Under the pieces are notes generated by a model. The model made no database searches and had not been told where the DNA came from. It saw only the letters and a list, made by a program, of their open reading frames with translations. From assembly GCA_035500455.1 (NCBI GenBank), contig DATJXG010000455.1, positions 1 through 13,714 of the forward strand: 13,714 nucleotides of DNA, written 5' to 3'. The translations under genes and the position numbers were made by a program. Source of the DNA: DATJXG01 sp035500455 (GTDB lineage: Bacteria; Acidobacteriota; Terriglobia; Terriglobales; Acidobacteriaceae). This document shows, one piece after another, positions 6,622 through 13,714 of the stretch (its first letter is position 1; each line of letters starts with the position of its first letter).

Positions 6622-6637
6622 TGTGATCACGCTCACA
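6622..6637. promoter_or_regulatory. Perfect CRP-family binding site
   Basis: TGTGA-TCACGC-TCACA matches the E. coli CRP consensus TGTGA-N6-TCACA in all ten half-site positions. It is centred about 99 bases before the ATG at 6729 and about 193 bases before the ferritin-like start. CRP/FNR-family regulators with this recognition helix are widespread, so it could control the membrane protein-adhE run, the ferritin gene, or both. The regulator itself is not in the window. Confidence 0.7.
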
Positions 6638-6716
6638 ACCAGCCGTGACAAGCGCTACGGAGTTACCGAAGTGCCAGTGGTGTAGTACACACATCAGCTC
6701 TGGCCGGTTGAGCCAT

Positions 6717-6721
6717 GGAGG
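6717..6721 (+). promoter_or_regulatory. Ribosome binding site for the gene at 6729
   Basis: GGAGG lies 7 bases before ATG 6729 and selects that start over an in-frame ATG at 6645, which would bury the site inside the coding region. Confidence 0.75.
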
Positions 6722-6728
6722 CGAGTTT

Positions 6729-7115
6729 ATGGATTTGCGAACCTGGTCCAAGTCCGAAGTCGAGTACGGTCGAAAAGTCGTGGATTCCGGCCTGGATGGC
6801 GTTCGGTCGGGACGGGAAGCCGTCCTCAGGGGAGAGCCAGCTAATCAGTTTCTTTGCGAGTCCGTGCGAGGCGCCCTGAAGCCCGCCGTCTTTGGGGCAT
6901 GCCTGGGCGTGCTTGCCGGCTGTTGCAGAGGCCAGCGAGGATCCGCCGGCCGGACACTATTGTTCGGGTTTCTCGGTGGAGCGGCCGGTCTCGGGGCGGG
7001 CGTTGCGTGGAAAAGCCGGCACCTGACGGCAAGCGTTCTTTCGAGCGCAGTGCGAAACATCGGTAGGGCGCGGGACGAGCACTGGCTCGAAAGGCATCCC
7101 ATCGATTACGCATGA
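6729..7115 (+). CDS. Small glycine-rich membrane protein, unknown function
   Basis: A 128-residue protein I do not recognise. The N-terminal 45 residues are charged and helical (EVEYGRKVVDSGLDGVRSGREAV). Two hydrophobic, glycine- and alanine-rich segments follow at about 50-66 and 75-94, separated by a short basic turn (RGQRGSAGR), forming a likely helical hairpin in the membrane. A basic amphipathic C-terminus (VRNIGRARDEHWLERHP) follows. The glycine-rich hairpin is reminiscent of YtxH/DUF883-type stress proteins, and also of hairpin proteins that insert into lipid monolayers; neither is proven. Two cysteines (C65, C66) end the first hydrophobic segment. It sits 64 bases before adhE on the same strand and may be cotranscribed from a promoter near the CRP-like site. 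Confidence 0.65.
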   Translation: MDLRTWSKSEVEYGRKVVDSGLDGVRSGREAVLRGEPANQFLCESVRGALKPAVFGACLGVLAGCCRGQRGSAGRTLLFGFLGGAAGLGAGVAWKSRHLTASVLSSAVRNIGRARDEHWLERHPIDYA

Positions 7116-7169
7116 GAAGCCCGCGGTCATGCCGGCAGCAGAGGTAACGGGCCCTTGAATAAGTTCACA

Positions 7170-7174
7170 GGGGG
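7170..7174 (+). promoter_or_regulatory. Ribosome binding site of adhE
   Basis: GGGGG lies 5 bases before ATG 7180 but only 2 bases before the adjoining GTG at 7177 (the start reads GTGATG). The spacing favours ATG 7180. Confidence 0.55.
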
Positions 7175-7179
7175 CAGTG

Positions 7180-9846
7180 ATGATTGCAAGCGAAGTTACA
7201 CCGCAGCGAGTACAAATCCCGCTTGAGGCAGCAAACCTCGACGCCGAACGAATCTCCCATCTCGAACAACTTGTCAGTCAAGCCCGCACTGCCGCAGCCG
7301 TCTTCAGCCAGTTCACGCAGGCCGATGTCGACCGTATCGTGAAACCGATGGTTCTTGCTGGATTGGAGCACGCCCAGCACCTTGCCCGTCTGGCGGTCGA
7401 GGAAACCAGGCTCGGGGTCATGGAAGACAAGGTCATCAAAAACATGGTGGCCACCGAATTCGTTTACAACTACGTGAAGGACAAACGGACCGTCGGCGTA
7501 ATTCGCGAGTTTTCCGAGAGCAATCTGGTGGAAATCGCGGAGCCAATCGGGATCATCTTCTCCCTGCTGCCCATCACCAACCCCACGTCCACAGCGCTCT
7601 TCAAGTGCATCATGGCGGTCAAGACGCGCAACGCAGTCATTTTCAGTCCACACCCCAAGGCGTGGCGCTGCTGCGCGGAAGCCGTGAGGATCATGTATCA
7701 GGCTGCGGTGGAACATGGCGCGCCCGAGGGGGTCTTCTCCTGTCTCGAATCGCACACCCTGGAAGACAACAACTACTTGATGCGGCATAAAGATGTGGGC
7801 CTGATTGACGCCACTGGAGGGCCGGGGGTGGTGAAGGCCGCCTACGGTTCAGGCAAGCCGGCGTTAGGAGTAGGGCCGGGGAATACGCCCGTGTACCTGG
7901 AAAAAACCGCAGATCTGAATACGGCGGTAGTGGACATCATTATTTCCAAGACGTTTGATAACGGGACGATTTGCGCCTCCGAGCAAACCCTAGTGATTGA
8001 TGATGGAATCTACGATCAGGCGCTAAAGAAGTTTGCCGACCTGGGCGCACACCTTTGCGATGAAAAAGAAACCGAGCTGCTGTCGCGTACCGTGATCGAT
8101 GCCAAGACCGGCTGTATGCAGCCCATTGCGGTTGGCCAGAATGCGGTGAATATCGCGCGCTTCGTGGGCCTCCAGGTCAAGCCCGACACCAAGCTCCTGA
8201 TTGCGCCGATCCGTGGAGTGGGCCGGGAACATCCCTTGTCGGCGGAGAAGCTGTTCCCGGTGCTGGCGGTCTATCGCGCGAGGTCTACCGAGGAGGCGCT
8301 CAGGGTCTGCGTTGACGTGAACCACGCCGGTGGGTTGGGCCACACCGCGGTCATCTTCTCGCACAATGACGAAATCATCCACAAGTTTGGCGAAGTAATC
8401 AACGCGGGACGGGTCATTGTCAACTCACCCGGCTCGATCGGAGCGCTGGGCGCGGTTTACAACGACCTGGTGCCCACCTTTTCCTTCGGTTGCGGAACCG
8501 GCGGGGGCAACAGCACCACCGACAACGTGAACGTCTATCACTACCTCAACATCAAGCGGCTGGCACGGAGAACGCAGACCCACATGTGGTTCCGAGTCCC
8601 GAATCAGATTTACTTCAACCTGAACGCAGTCGAGAACGTGCGCCACTTCCCATCACGCTGCACCATTATCGTGACCAACGCAGCCCTGGAACGCATCGGT
8701 CACGTAGGCATCGTCCGGCGCTGCACGTCCCCCCAGACTCATGTGCATGTTCTGGTCATTCCCGATGCCGAGCCTGAAGTCAAGGTGGTGATGCAGGGCG
8801 TAAAGACGCTCACCTCCTACAAAGCCGACCAGATCATCGCGCTCGGCGGCGGGTCGGTGATCGACGCCGCCAAAATCATGAAGCTCAAGTACGAATCGCC
8901 GCAAGCGGACCTGGAAGAACTGGCCGCGCCTTTCCTGGATTTGCGCAAGCGCGTGATCGAATACCCGACAGAAAAAGTCAATCGGGCGCGCTTGATCGCC
9001 ATTCCAACCACCAGCGGCACAGGAAGTGAAGTCACTCCATTCGCCGTCCTGACTGATAAGGAGCAAGGCCGGAAAGTAACTCTCGCTGACTATTCCCTGA
9101 GCCCGGATGTGGCCATTGTCGATCCGCAGTTCGTCATGTCCATGCCGAAAGGGCTCACCGCAGATACCGGCATCGATTGCCTGACTCACGCCCTTGAAGC
9201 TGGAGTGTCGAACTACGCGTCGCCCTACACAGACTCCAACGCCATGCAGGCCATCCGCCTGGTTTTCAAATATCTGCCCATGGCTTATGAGAACCCTCGG
9301 GATGAAGAGGCGCGCAGCATGATGCACAACGCCGCCTGCATCGCGGCTCTCGCGTTCTCCAACGCGTCGGTAGGAGTGAACCACGCCCTGGCGCATGCCT
9401 TCGGCGCGCGCTTTGGGGTGGCGCACGGGCGGGCCAACGCCCTCATGTTGCCGCACGTCATGGCCTACAACGCGGCAGTGCCGGCGAAGTTTATGCCGTC
9501 GCCCTACACGCAGGGGTACGTGGCACACAAGAAATACGCTACGGTCGCGGATTTACTCGCCTTGGGCGGTCAAACCGTGGACGAAAAAGTAGGCAAGCTG
9601 ATTGCCGCGGTGGAACAGTTGCTCGACCGGTTGGAATTTCCGCGATCCATCGCCGAGTTGGGAATCTCCAGAGAAGAATTCGAGCGGGCGGTGCCGGATC
9701 TGGTCAAGATCGCATTCGACGATCCCTCGTGGCGCTCGAATCCCCGCATGCCCTTGATGAGTGAACTGGTCGAGTTGTTTTGGCAGGCTTACGAAGGACG
9801 AGGCGCAGCAACCCTGCCTGTCGCCTCCCGACAACAAACCGCGTAG
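7180..9846 (+). CDS. adhE: Bifunctional aldehyde-alcohol dehydrogenase AdhE
   Basis: An 888-residue fusion, near the E. coli AdhE length of 891. The N-terminal half (about 1-450) is a CoA-acylating aldehyde dehydrogenase that reduces acyl-CoA to aldehyde with NADH. It has PITNPTST, ATGGPGVVKAAYGSGKPA, GPGNTPV and the catalytic Cys265 in GTICASEQ. The C-terminal half (about 465-885) is an iron-dependent alcohol dehydrogenase: GGGS at 556-559 for NAD, PTTSGTGSEVTPF, and iron ligands Asp666, His670, His735 and His749. All key residues are present, so both activities should be intact. AdhE forms long helical filaments (spirosomes) in other bacteria. It is followed after 14 bases by a STAS gene and then WS/DGAT, so the alcohol could feed wax ester formation; acetyl-CoA to ethanol remains the default family reaction. 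Confidence 0.95.
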   Translation: MIASEVTPQRVQIPLEAANLDAERISHLEQLVSQARTAAAVFSQFTQADVDRIVKPMVLAGLEHAQHLARLAVEETRLGVMEDKVIKNMVATEFVYNYVKDKRTVGVIREFSESNLVEIAEPIGIIFSLLPITNPTSTALFKCIMAVKTRNAVIFSPHPKAWRCCAEAVRIMYQAAVEHGAPEGVFSCLESHTLEDNNYLMRHKDVGLIDATGGPGVVKAAYGSGKPALGVGPGNTPVYLEKTADLNTAVVDIIISKTFDNGTICASEQTLVIDDGIYDQALKKFADLGAHLCDEKETELLSRTVIDAKTGCMQPIAVGQNAVNIARFVGLQVKPDTKLLIAPIRGVGREHPLSAEKLFPVLAVYRARSTEEALRVCVDVNHAGGLGHTAVIFSHNDEIIHKFGEVINAGRVIVNSPGSIGALGAVYNDLVPTFSFGCGTGGGNSTTDNVNVYHYLNIKRLARRTQTHMWFRVPNQIYFNLNAVENVRHFPSRCTIIVTNAALERIGHVGIVRRCTSPQTHVHVLVIPDAEPEVKVVMQGVKTLTSYKADQIIALGGGSVIDAAKIMKLKYESPQADLEELAAPFLDLRKRVIEYPTEKVNRARLIAIPTTSGTGSEVTPFAVLTDKEQGRKVTLADYSLSPDVAIVDPQFVMSMPKGLTADTGIDCLTHALEAGVSNYASPYTDSNAMQAIRLVFKYLPMAYENPRDEEARSMMHNAACIAALAFSNASVGVNHALAHAFGARFGVAHGRANALMLPHVMAYNAAVPAKFMPSPYTQGYVAHKKYATVADLLALGGQTVDEKVGKLIAAVEQLLDRLEFPRSIAELGISREEFERAVPDLVKIAFDDPSWRSNPRMPLMSELVELFWQAYEGRGAATLPVASRQQTA

Positions 9847-9860
9847 AGGATGGTGGTCTT

Positions 9861-10136
9861 ATGGAAACGAATGTTGTGCCGGTGAACCTCGACGAAAATC
9901 GCGTGGATCGGGTCCTGAAAGAGGCGGTCCAGAACTTACACAGCGTGGAGGGCGAAATGATTTTGGATTTCAGCCCTGCGCGACGGATTGGCACCGGCGA
10001 ACTGCGCGCTTTGGAAGAGTTTGTCCTCCGGGCAAACGAGAAGACTGTCAAGGTGGCTCTACGCGGGGTCAATGTGAATGTGTACAAGGTGCTCAAGCTG
10101 GCCAAATTGGCGCAGCGCTTCACTTTCGTAGGCTGA
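9861..10136 (+). CDS. Stand-alone STAS-domain protein
   Basis: A 91-residue cytoplasmic protein made of one STAS domain, the fold of anti-sigma-factor antagonists such as SpoIIAA and of sulfate transporter tails. Core pattern: strand GEMILDFS (31-38), then RIGTGELRAL at the start of helix 1, strand VKVALRGV (63-70), and VYKVLKLAKLAQRFTF at the end. The usual DSSG phosphorylation signature is degenerate here, and Thr45 stands where the phosphorylated serine normally sits. The start ATG 9861 follows adhE by 14 bases with only a weak GGTGG upstream, which suggests translational coupling. The WS/DGAT gene starts 17 bases after its stop. A kinase or anti-sigma partner is not visible. It may be a regulatory partner or a structural adaptor for one of its enzyme neighbours; that is inference. 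Confidence 0.8.
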   Translation: METNVVPVNLDENRVDRVLKEAVQNLHSVEGEMILDFSPARRIGTGELRALEEFVLRANEKTVKVALRGVNVNVYKVLKLAKLAQRFTFVG

Positions 10137-10153
10137 CGGGGAGGAGAGTAGTC

Positions 10154-11752
10154 ATGCAGAACCAGCAACAAAGTGACCGGCTTTCCTGGGGCGACACAGT
10201 TTTCCTGCACTTGGAAAGGGAAGACATGCCGCTCAACGTGGCCAGCGTTTGGATCTTTGAGGGGCAGTTCCGACTTGAGGACTGCATTCGTTTCGTCGAA
10301 TCCAAGCTGCCGCTGATTCCCCGCTACCTCAAGCGCCTCGTGTCCGCACCACTCGGTCTTGGCCTTCCCAGCTGGGAATACGATCCCGATTTCGATCTCA
10401 GCCGGCATGTACGCGAAGTGAAGCTCAGTCACGGTACAGAGAACGAACTGAAAGTTGTCGCGGGGAAACTCTTCAGCACGGTGATGGACCGGCAGCACCC
10501 GTTGTGGGACTTGACGGTGGTTCGGGGGCTGAAAGGCAATCGCACCGGTCTGATCATTCGCATGCACCACTGCCTTGTCGATGGCATCGCCGGAGTCGGC
10601 ATCATCAACCTGCTATTCGACGCCAGCCCGGAAGCGCCTCGTCTGCCGAAGAAGAGGGTGCGCCTGCAAGGACCGCCGCGGCGCGATCCATTGACCTCAA
10701 TGACCACGGGGGCCGTCGATTCCTATTCCGATTTCGTCAAACGGATTCTCTCCGCTCTGGCGGATATGCTGAGCATGGCGGAGCGGGCCGCCATGAACGG
10801 GGGGAGTTCTCTCCCAACGGACGAGTTTTCCGAGCTGCTGCCGGAAATCAGCGCCTCCACCGAACGCTTACGTTTCAACGTCCTTTACCGTGGGCCTCAG
10901 AAGTTTGCCTGGGCAGACATTCCACTGGCGGAGGTCAAAGCCATCCGGCAAACCTTCGGGGCCAGCGTGAATGACGTCATTCTCGCGCTGGTCACTGCCA
11001 CTGTCCGGAGGTACCTGGAACTGCATGGCGACCGCGTCAAAGGGCGGTTGCTCCGCATGATGGTTCCGGTGAATCTGCGCGGCCAGGACGGAGCGAGCGA
11101 AGTGGGGAACCGCATATCGCTGGTTCCAGTCACCGTTCCGTTGGATATTCGCACGCCCGTGAAACTGCTGGCGGCGGTTCATCGCAGGACCGAGTTTCTC
11201 AAACACGCGCACGCAGCCGAGTTGGTCAGCCTGGCGGGAGGTTTGATGGGCATGTTGCCCACCCCCCTGCAGGCGCTCGCCGGCTCAACCCTAAGCCGGC
11301 TGCCCATTACTCCGTTCAATCTGGTCTGCACCAACGTACCGGGGCCGCAATATCCGCTATATCTGCTCGGCCACAAGATGCTGACCTGGTATCCCTACGT
11401 GCCGGTGGGCGGCGAGATGGCAGTCAACTGCGCCGTCTTGAGCTATGACGGCACGGTGTTTTTTGGTTTCAGCGGAGACGTTCACGCCGCTCCTGACCTG
11501 CGGCGCCTAGAGGATCTGTTGAAGGTGAGTTTTGCGGAGTTACGCGAAGCGGCCGGATTGCGGCCTGCGCGCAAAAAATCGCCGCCGCGAAAGAAATCTA
11601 AGGCGAAGACGCAAGCTTCGAAGCCAGCGCCTGAGCCGGCGGCAGTTCATGTATCCATTCCCCGGCCAGTTCCTCCCCCTTCGGTGGCAGCGGCGCCAGT
11701 ACCAGCGCCCGCTACGAAAGAGGAGAGGACTCTGACACAGATGACAGCGTAA
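10154..11752 (+). CDS. Wax ester synthase / diacylglycerol acyltransferase (WS/DGAT)
   Basis: A 532-residue acyltransferase of the bacterial WS/DGAT family, which joins acyl-CoA to a fatty alcohol (wax ester) or diacylglycerol (triacylglycerol) at the membrane or droplet surface. The N-terminus LSWGDTVFLHLE is a family hallmark. PLWDLTVVRGL (116-126) precedes the catalytic HHCLVDG at 138-144 (HHxxxDG). The second domain has GASVNDVILALV, MVPVNLRG and NVPGPQYPLYLLG, all family motifs. The body ends near 469, the usual size; a further 63 residues form a lysine- then proline/alanine-rich tail (RKKSPPRKKSKAK...PAPEPAA), which is unusual and looks disordered. The ribosome binding site GAGGAG lies 7 bases before ATG 10154. 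It is tightly linked with adhE and the STAS gene. The sequence does not decide between wax ester and triacylglycerol. Confidence 0.93.
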   Translation: MQNQQQSDRLSWGDTVFLHLEREDMPLNVASVWIFEGQFRLEDCIRFVESKLPLIPRYLKRLVSAPLGLGLPSWEYDPDFDLSRHVREVKLSHGTENELKVVAGKLFSTVMDRQHPLWDLTVVRGLKGNRTGLIIRMHHCLVDGIAGVGIINLLFDASPEAPRLPKKRVRLQGPPRRDPLTSMTTGAVDSYSDFVKRILSALADMLSMAERAAMNGGSSLPTDEFSELLPEISASTERLRFNVLYRGPQKFAWADIPLAEVKAIRQTFGASVNDVILALVTATVRRYLELHGDRVKGRLLRMMVPVNLRGQDGASEVGNRISLVPVTVPLDIRTPVKLLAAVHRRTEFLKHAHAAELVSLAGGLMGMLPTPLQALAGSTLSRLPITPFNLVCTNVPGPQYPLYLLGHKMLTWYPYVPVGGEMAVNCAVLSYDGTVFFGFSGDVHAAPDLRRLEDLLKVSFAELREAAGLRPARKKSPPRKKSKAKTQASKPAPEPAAVHVSIPRPVPPPSVAAAPVPAPATKEERTLTQMTA

Positions 11753-11813
11753 GCAAGGGCACAGGGGCGGGAGAGCGTGAGCGCGCAAACAATTTTAGCA
11801 ATGGATAGCCATT

Positions 11814-13714
11814 ATGCTGGAAGGCAGCCAATCTCACGCGCAACTTACGGCCTGGCTGGAACAGGGGCGTGTCCTTTTTCTGTTGATTCACTTGCTGGGT
11901 GTCGCCGGCTTCGCCTACATCGTGGCGAGACGCCTTATACCTCTCTTTCGAGCTGAACGGGACCTGCGCTTCGATCAACCCCTGGCCCGGCTGCACAAGG
12001 CATTGAAATTCTGGCTGGGGCAGTGGAAACACCCCCGTTACCCCACTGCCGGAACCCTTCACATTCTGTTTTTCGCCGGCTTCATTCTTCTGGCGATGCG
12101 GGCCTTTACGGTGCTGATTGTCGGCGTGTCGCCGGCTTTCGTGATGCCTGGATTATCGGGGGAGGCGGGCCGCGTCTATGAAGTCATCACCGACTATGCC
12201 GCCACGGTAGTTTTCTTTTGCATGGTGATCGCTATCGTGCGAAGGCTGGTTTTCAAGCCGGCGCGCTATGAAGTGCCGGCGAAGTTCGGCAAAGCCCACA
12301 AGGCCGACGCCGTTTTCCTGTTGGCGCTGATCGCAATTCTGATGGTGGCTGACAGCCTCTTTGAGGCCGCAAAAGCGGCCGGCCAGGCGCAGGCAGGGCA
12401 GCCCGTTGCATTTGCGGCCGTGCTTTCGCTTCCATGGCTGTTGACGATCGCGCTGACGTCGACTTCGCTACCCACAATCGGGGGCTTTTACTTCGCCGGC
12501 TATCTCCTTCATGAAGTGACCTTTTACTTCCTGCTTTGCTACCGGCCCTTTGGAATTCAGTTTCATGTGGAAACTTCGTTGTTCAACGTTTACTTCGGCA
12601 GGTTGAATAAAGGCACACTGAAGCCGGTGAAATGGGGGGTCCGTGATGAGCAGCTCGATCAGGTGAAGTCGTTCGGGGTGAAGACCTTTGAAGACTTCAC
12701 CTGGAAGCACATGCTGGATTTCTACTCCTGCGCCGACTGCGGGCGTTGCTCCGACAACTGCCCGGCCAATGCCGTGGGGAGGCCGTTGTCGCCCCGGTTC
12801 CTCACCATCAAGGCGCGCGACTACGCCTTTCAGCATTACCCGATGTTCGGCAAGCCGGGTAATGGCCAGGCACTGATCGGCAGCATTTATTCCGAGGATG
12901 AGATCTGGTCCTGCACGACTTGCGGGGCTTGCGAGGAAGAATGCCCACTGCTGGTGGAATACATCGACAAGATCGTGGATCTGCGGCGCGGCATGGTGGA
13001 TGACGGCAATGTTCCTCAATCCCTGCAAAAACCGCTGAAGGCGCTGGAGAGCCGGGGCAATCCCTACGGCAAGATGGAGAAGAAAAAGGCGGATTGGGCC
13101 AATGGCAAGGAATTCCAGCAGGTCTGCCGTGTCAAGACGCTCGACCACAAAAATGGCGCCGACACCCTCTATTTTGTGGACAGCATCACCGCCTACGATG
13201 ACCGCATGCAGTCGATCGGACGCGCGACAGCGAAGATTCTCGATCACCTGGGCGAGAACTTCGGCATCCTCGGCGCGGCGGAGAAAGACAGCGGCCACGA
13301 AGTCCGGCGTTTCGGCGAAGAAACGCTGTTCATGGCTTTGCGGGACCACAACACCGAAGCCATCCAGGCCTCCGGCGCGACCCGTATCGTTACCGCCGAT
13401 CCCCATGCTTACAACGCGCTGAAGCACGACTACCGGGACATGCCGCCGGTGGAGCACATCAGCCAGGTGCTGGCCCGCGAAGTGAAATCCGGCAAGCTCA
13501 AGTTCAATCCCGTAGAAAATGACGGCAAGGTCTACACCTACCACGATCCCTGCTACCTGGGCCGGCACAACCAGATATACGACGACCCGCGGGCGGTGCT
13601 CGACTCCATTCCCGGCCTCAAGCGAGTGGAGATGAAACGCTCTCGCGACCGCTCGTTCTGCTGTGGAGGCGGCGGGCTGATGTTGTTCTACGAACCCAAA
13701 GAAGAGCAGCGGAT
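11814..13714 (+). CDS. Membrane b-type cytochrome/Fe-S oxidoreductase, likely ETF:quinone oxidoreductase (partial)
   Basis: 633 codons to the window end; the C-terminus is missing. The N-terminal 250 residues have about six membrane segments (near 19-41, 80-105, 125-146, 165-183, 200-218, 223-243) with histidines suited to haem b, resembling the NarI/HdrE-like cytochrome. A ferredoxin-like region carries two [4Fe-4S] motifs: C306xxC309xxC312xxxC316P and C367xxC370xxC373xxxC377P. The first CCG domain of the HdrD/GlpC type follows (Cys580, then CCG at 616-618). This order is that of HdrDE-like oxidoreductases proposed to pass electrons from ETF to menaquinone (EMO). The start at 11814 is the first ATG after an in-frame stop at 11796; its ribosome binding site is poor. 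It begins 61 bases after WS/DGAT. The acyl-CoA dehydrogenase in the window supports an ETF link. Confidence 0.87.
   Translation, partial: MLEGSQSHAQLTAWLEQGRVLFLLIHLLGVAGFAYIVARRLIPLFRAERDLRFDQPLARLHKALKFWLGQWKHPRYPTAGTLHILFFAGFILLAMRAFTVLIVGVSPAFVMPGLSGEAGRVYEVITDYAATVVFFCMVIAIVRRLVFKPARYEVPAKFGKAHKADAVFLLALIAILMVADSLFEAAKAAGQAQAGQPVAFAAVLSLPWLLTIALTSTSLPTIGGFYFAGYLLHEVTFYFLLCYRPFGIQFHVETSLFNVYFGRLNKGTLKPVKWGVRDEQLDQVKSFGVKTFEDFTWKHMLDFYSCADCGRCSDNCPANAVGRPLSPRFLTIKARDYAFQHYPMFGKPGNGQALIGSIYSEDEIWSCTTCGACEEECPLLVEYIDKIVDLRRGMVDDGNVPQSLQKPLKALESRGNPYGKMEKKKADWANGKEFQQVCRVKTLDHKNGADTLYFVDSITAYDDRMQSIGRATAKILDHLGENFGILGAAEKDSGHEVRRFGEETLFMALRDHNTEAIQASGATRIVTADPHAYNALKHDYRDMPPVEHISQVLAREVKSGKLKFNPVENDGKVYTYHDPCYLGRHNQIYDDPRAVLDSIPGLKRVEMKRSRDRSFCCGGGGLMLFYEPKEEQR

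Larger units (their letters stand above)
6437..6728. promoter_or_regulatory. Divergent spacer with CRP-type site
   Basis: This 292-base spacer lies between the ferritin-like gene and the gene at 6729. Apart from the CRP-type palindrome and the two ribosome binding sites I see no confident -35/-10 pair in either direction. GTGACA (6645-6650) is a possible plus-strand -35 box, but it has no good -10 partner. Confidence 0.5.

Noticed and set aside
9704..10570. 288-residue minus-strand frame crossing the adhE, STAS and WS/DGAT junctions
   Set aside because: It has no domain pattern and overlaps three well-supported plus-strand genes.
12468..13568. 366-residue open frame on the minus strand
   Set aside because: It lies antisense to the clearly conserved Fe-S oxidoreductase, whose cysteine motifs fix the plus-strand frame; the antisense product has no recognisable domain.

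Overview
The window looks like a chromosomal piece of a soil-type heterotrophic bacterium with moderately high G+C. Acidobacteriota is my best guess. It rests on the combination of PhaR, a VLCAD-like acyl-CoA dehydrogenase, a WS/DGAT acyltransferase and a membrane Fe-S ETF:quinone oxidoreductase, and on intergenic style. No rRNA or other marker gene is present, so this is inference. I see no tRNA, rRNA, insertion sequence, phage gene or CRISPR array.

Layout. Positions 1-196 hold no convincing gene, only a short hairpin downstream of phaR. The PhaR-type polyhydroxyalkanoate repressor gene (197-724) is on the minus strand. It is divergent from a phasin-like gene (988-1914) whose product is built from six repeats of one 22-residue helical core. 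The 263-base divergent spacer holds a near-consensus sigma70 promoter, an 18-base palindrome over its -35 box, and a CTGC-N3-GCAG site between the -10 box and the ribosome binding site. After a 349-base spacer with a striking double hairpin come an acyl-CoA synthetase (2264-3877) and a VLCAD-type acyl-CoA dehydrogenase (3970-5763). A minus-strand ferritin-like diiron protein (5981-6436) converges on them. A second divergent spacer (6437-6728) carries a perfect TGTGA-N6-TCACA CRP-family site. It leads into a small glycine-rich membrane protein (6729-7115) and then a tight plus-strand run: adhE (7180-9846), a stand-alone STAS-domain protein (9861-10136), WS/DGAT (10154-11752), and a membrane-bound b-type cytochrome/Fe-S oxidoreductase (11814 to the window end, incomplete).

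How the genes may work together. All the main genes deal with acyl-CoA and its storage. Acyl-CoA synthetase activates fatty acids. Acyl-CoA dehydrogenase exchanges electrons with ETF, and the membrane oxidoreductase links ETF to the quinone pool. AdhE can reduce acyl-CoA to alcohol with NADH, and WS/DGAT can join an alcohol (or diacylglycerol) to acyl-CoA as wax ester or triacylglycerol. PhaR and the phasin-like protein would manage the granule surface. No PHA synthase is visible here. The most interesting reading is a neutral-lipid (wax ester/TAG) storage locus that borrows PHA-granule regulators and may work as a redox sink comparable to eukaryotic wax-ester fermentation. That is a hypothesis; the family assignments themselves are well supported.
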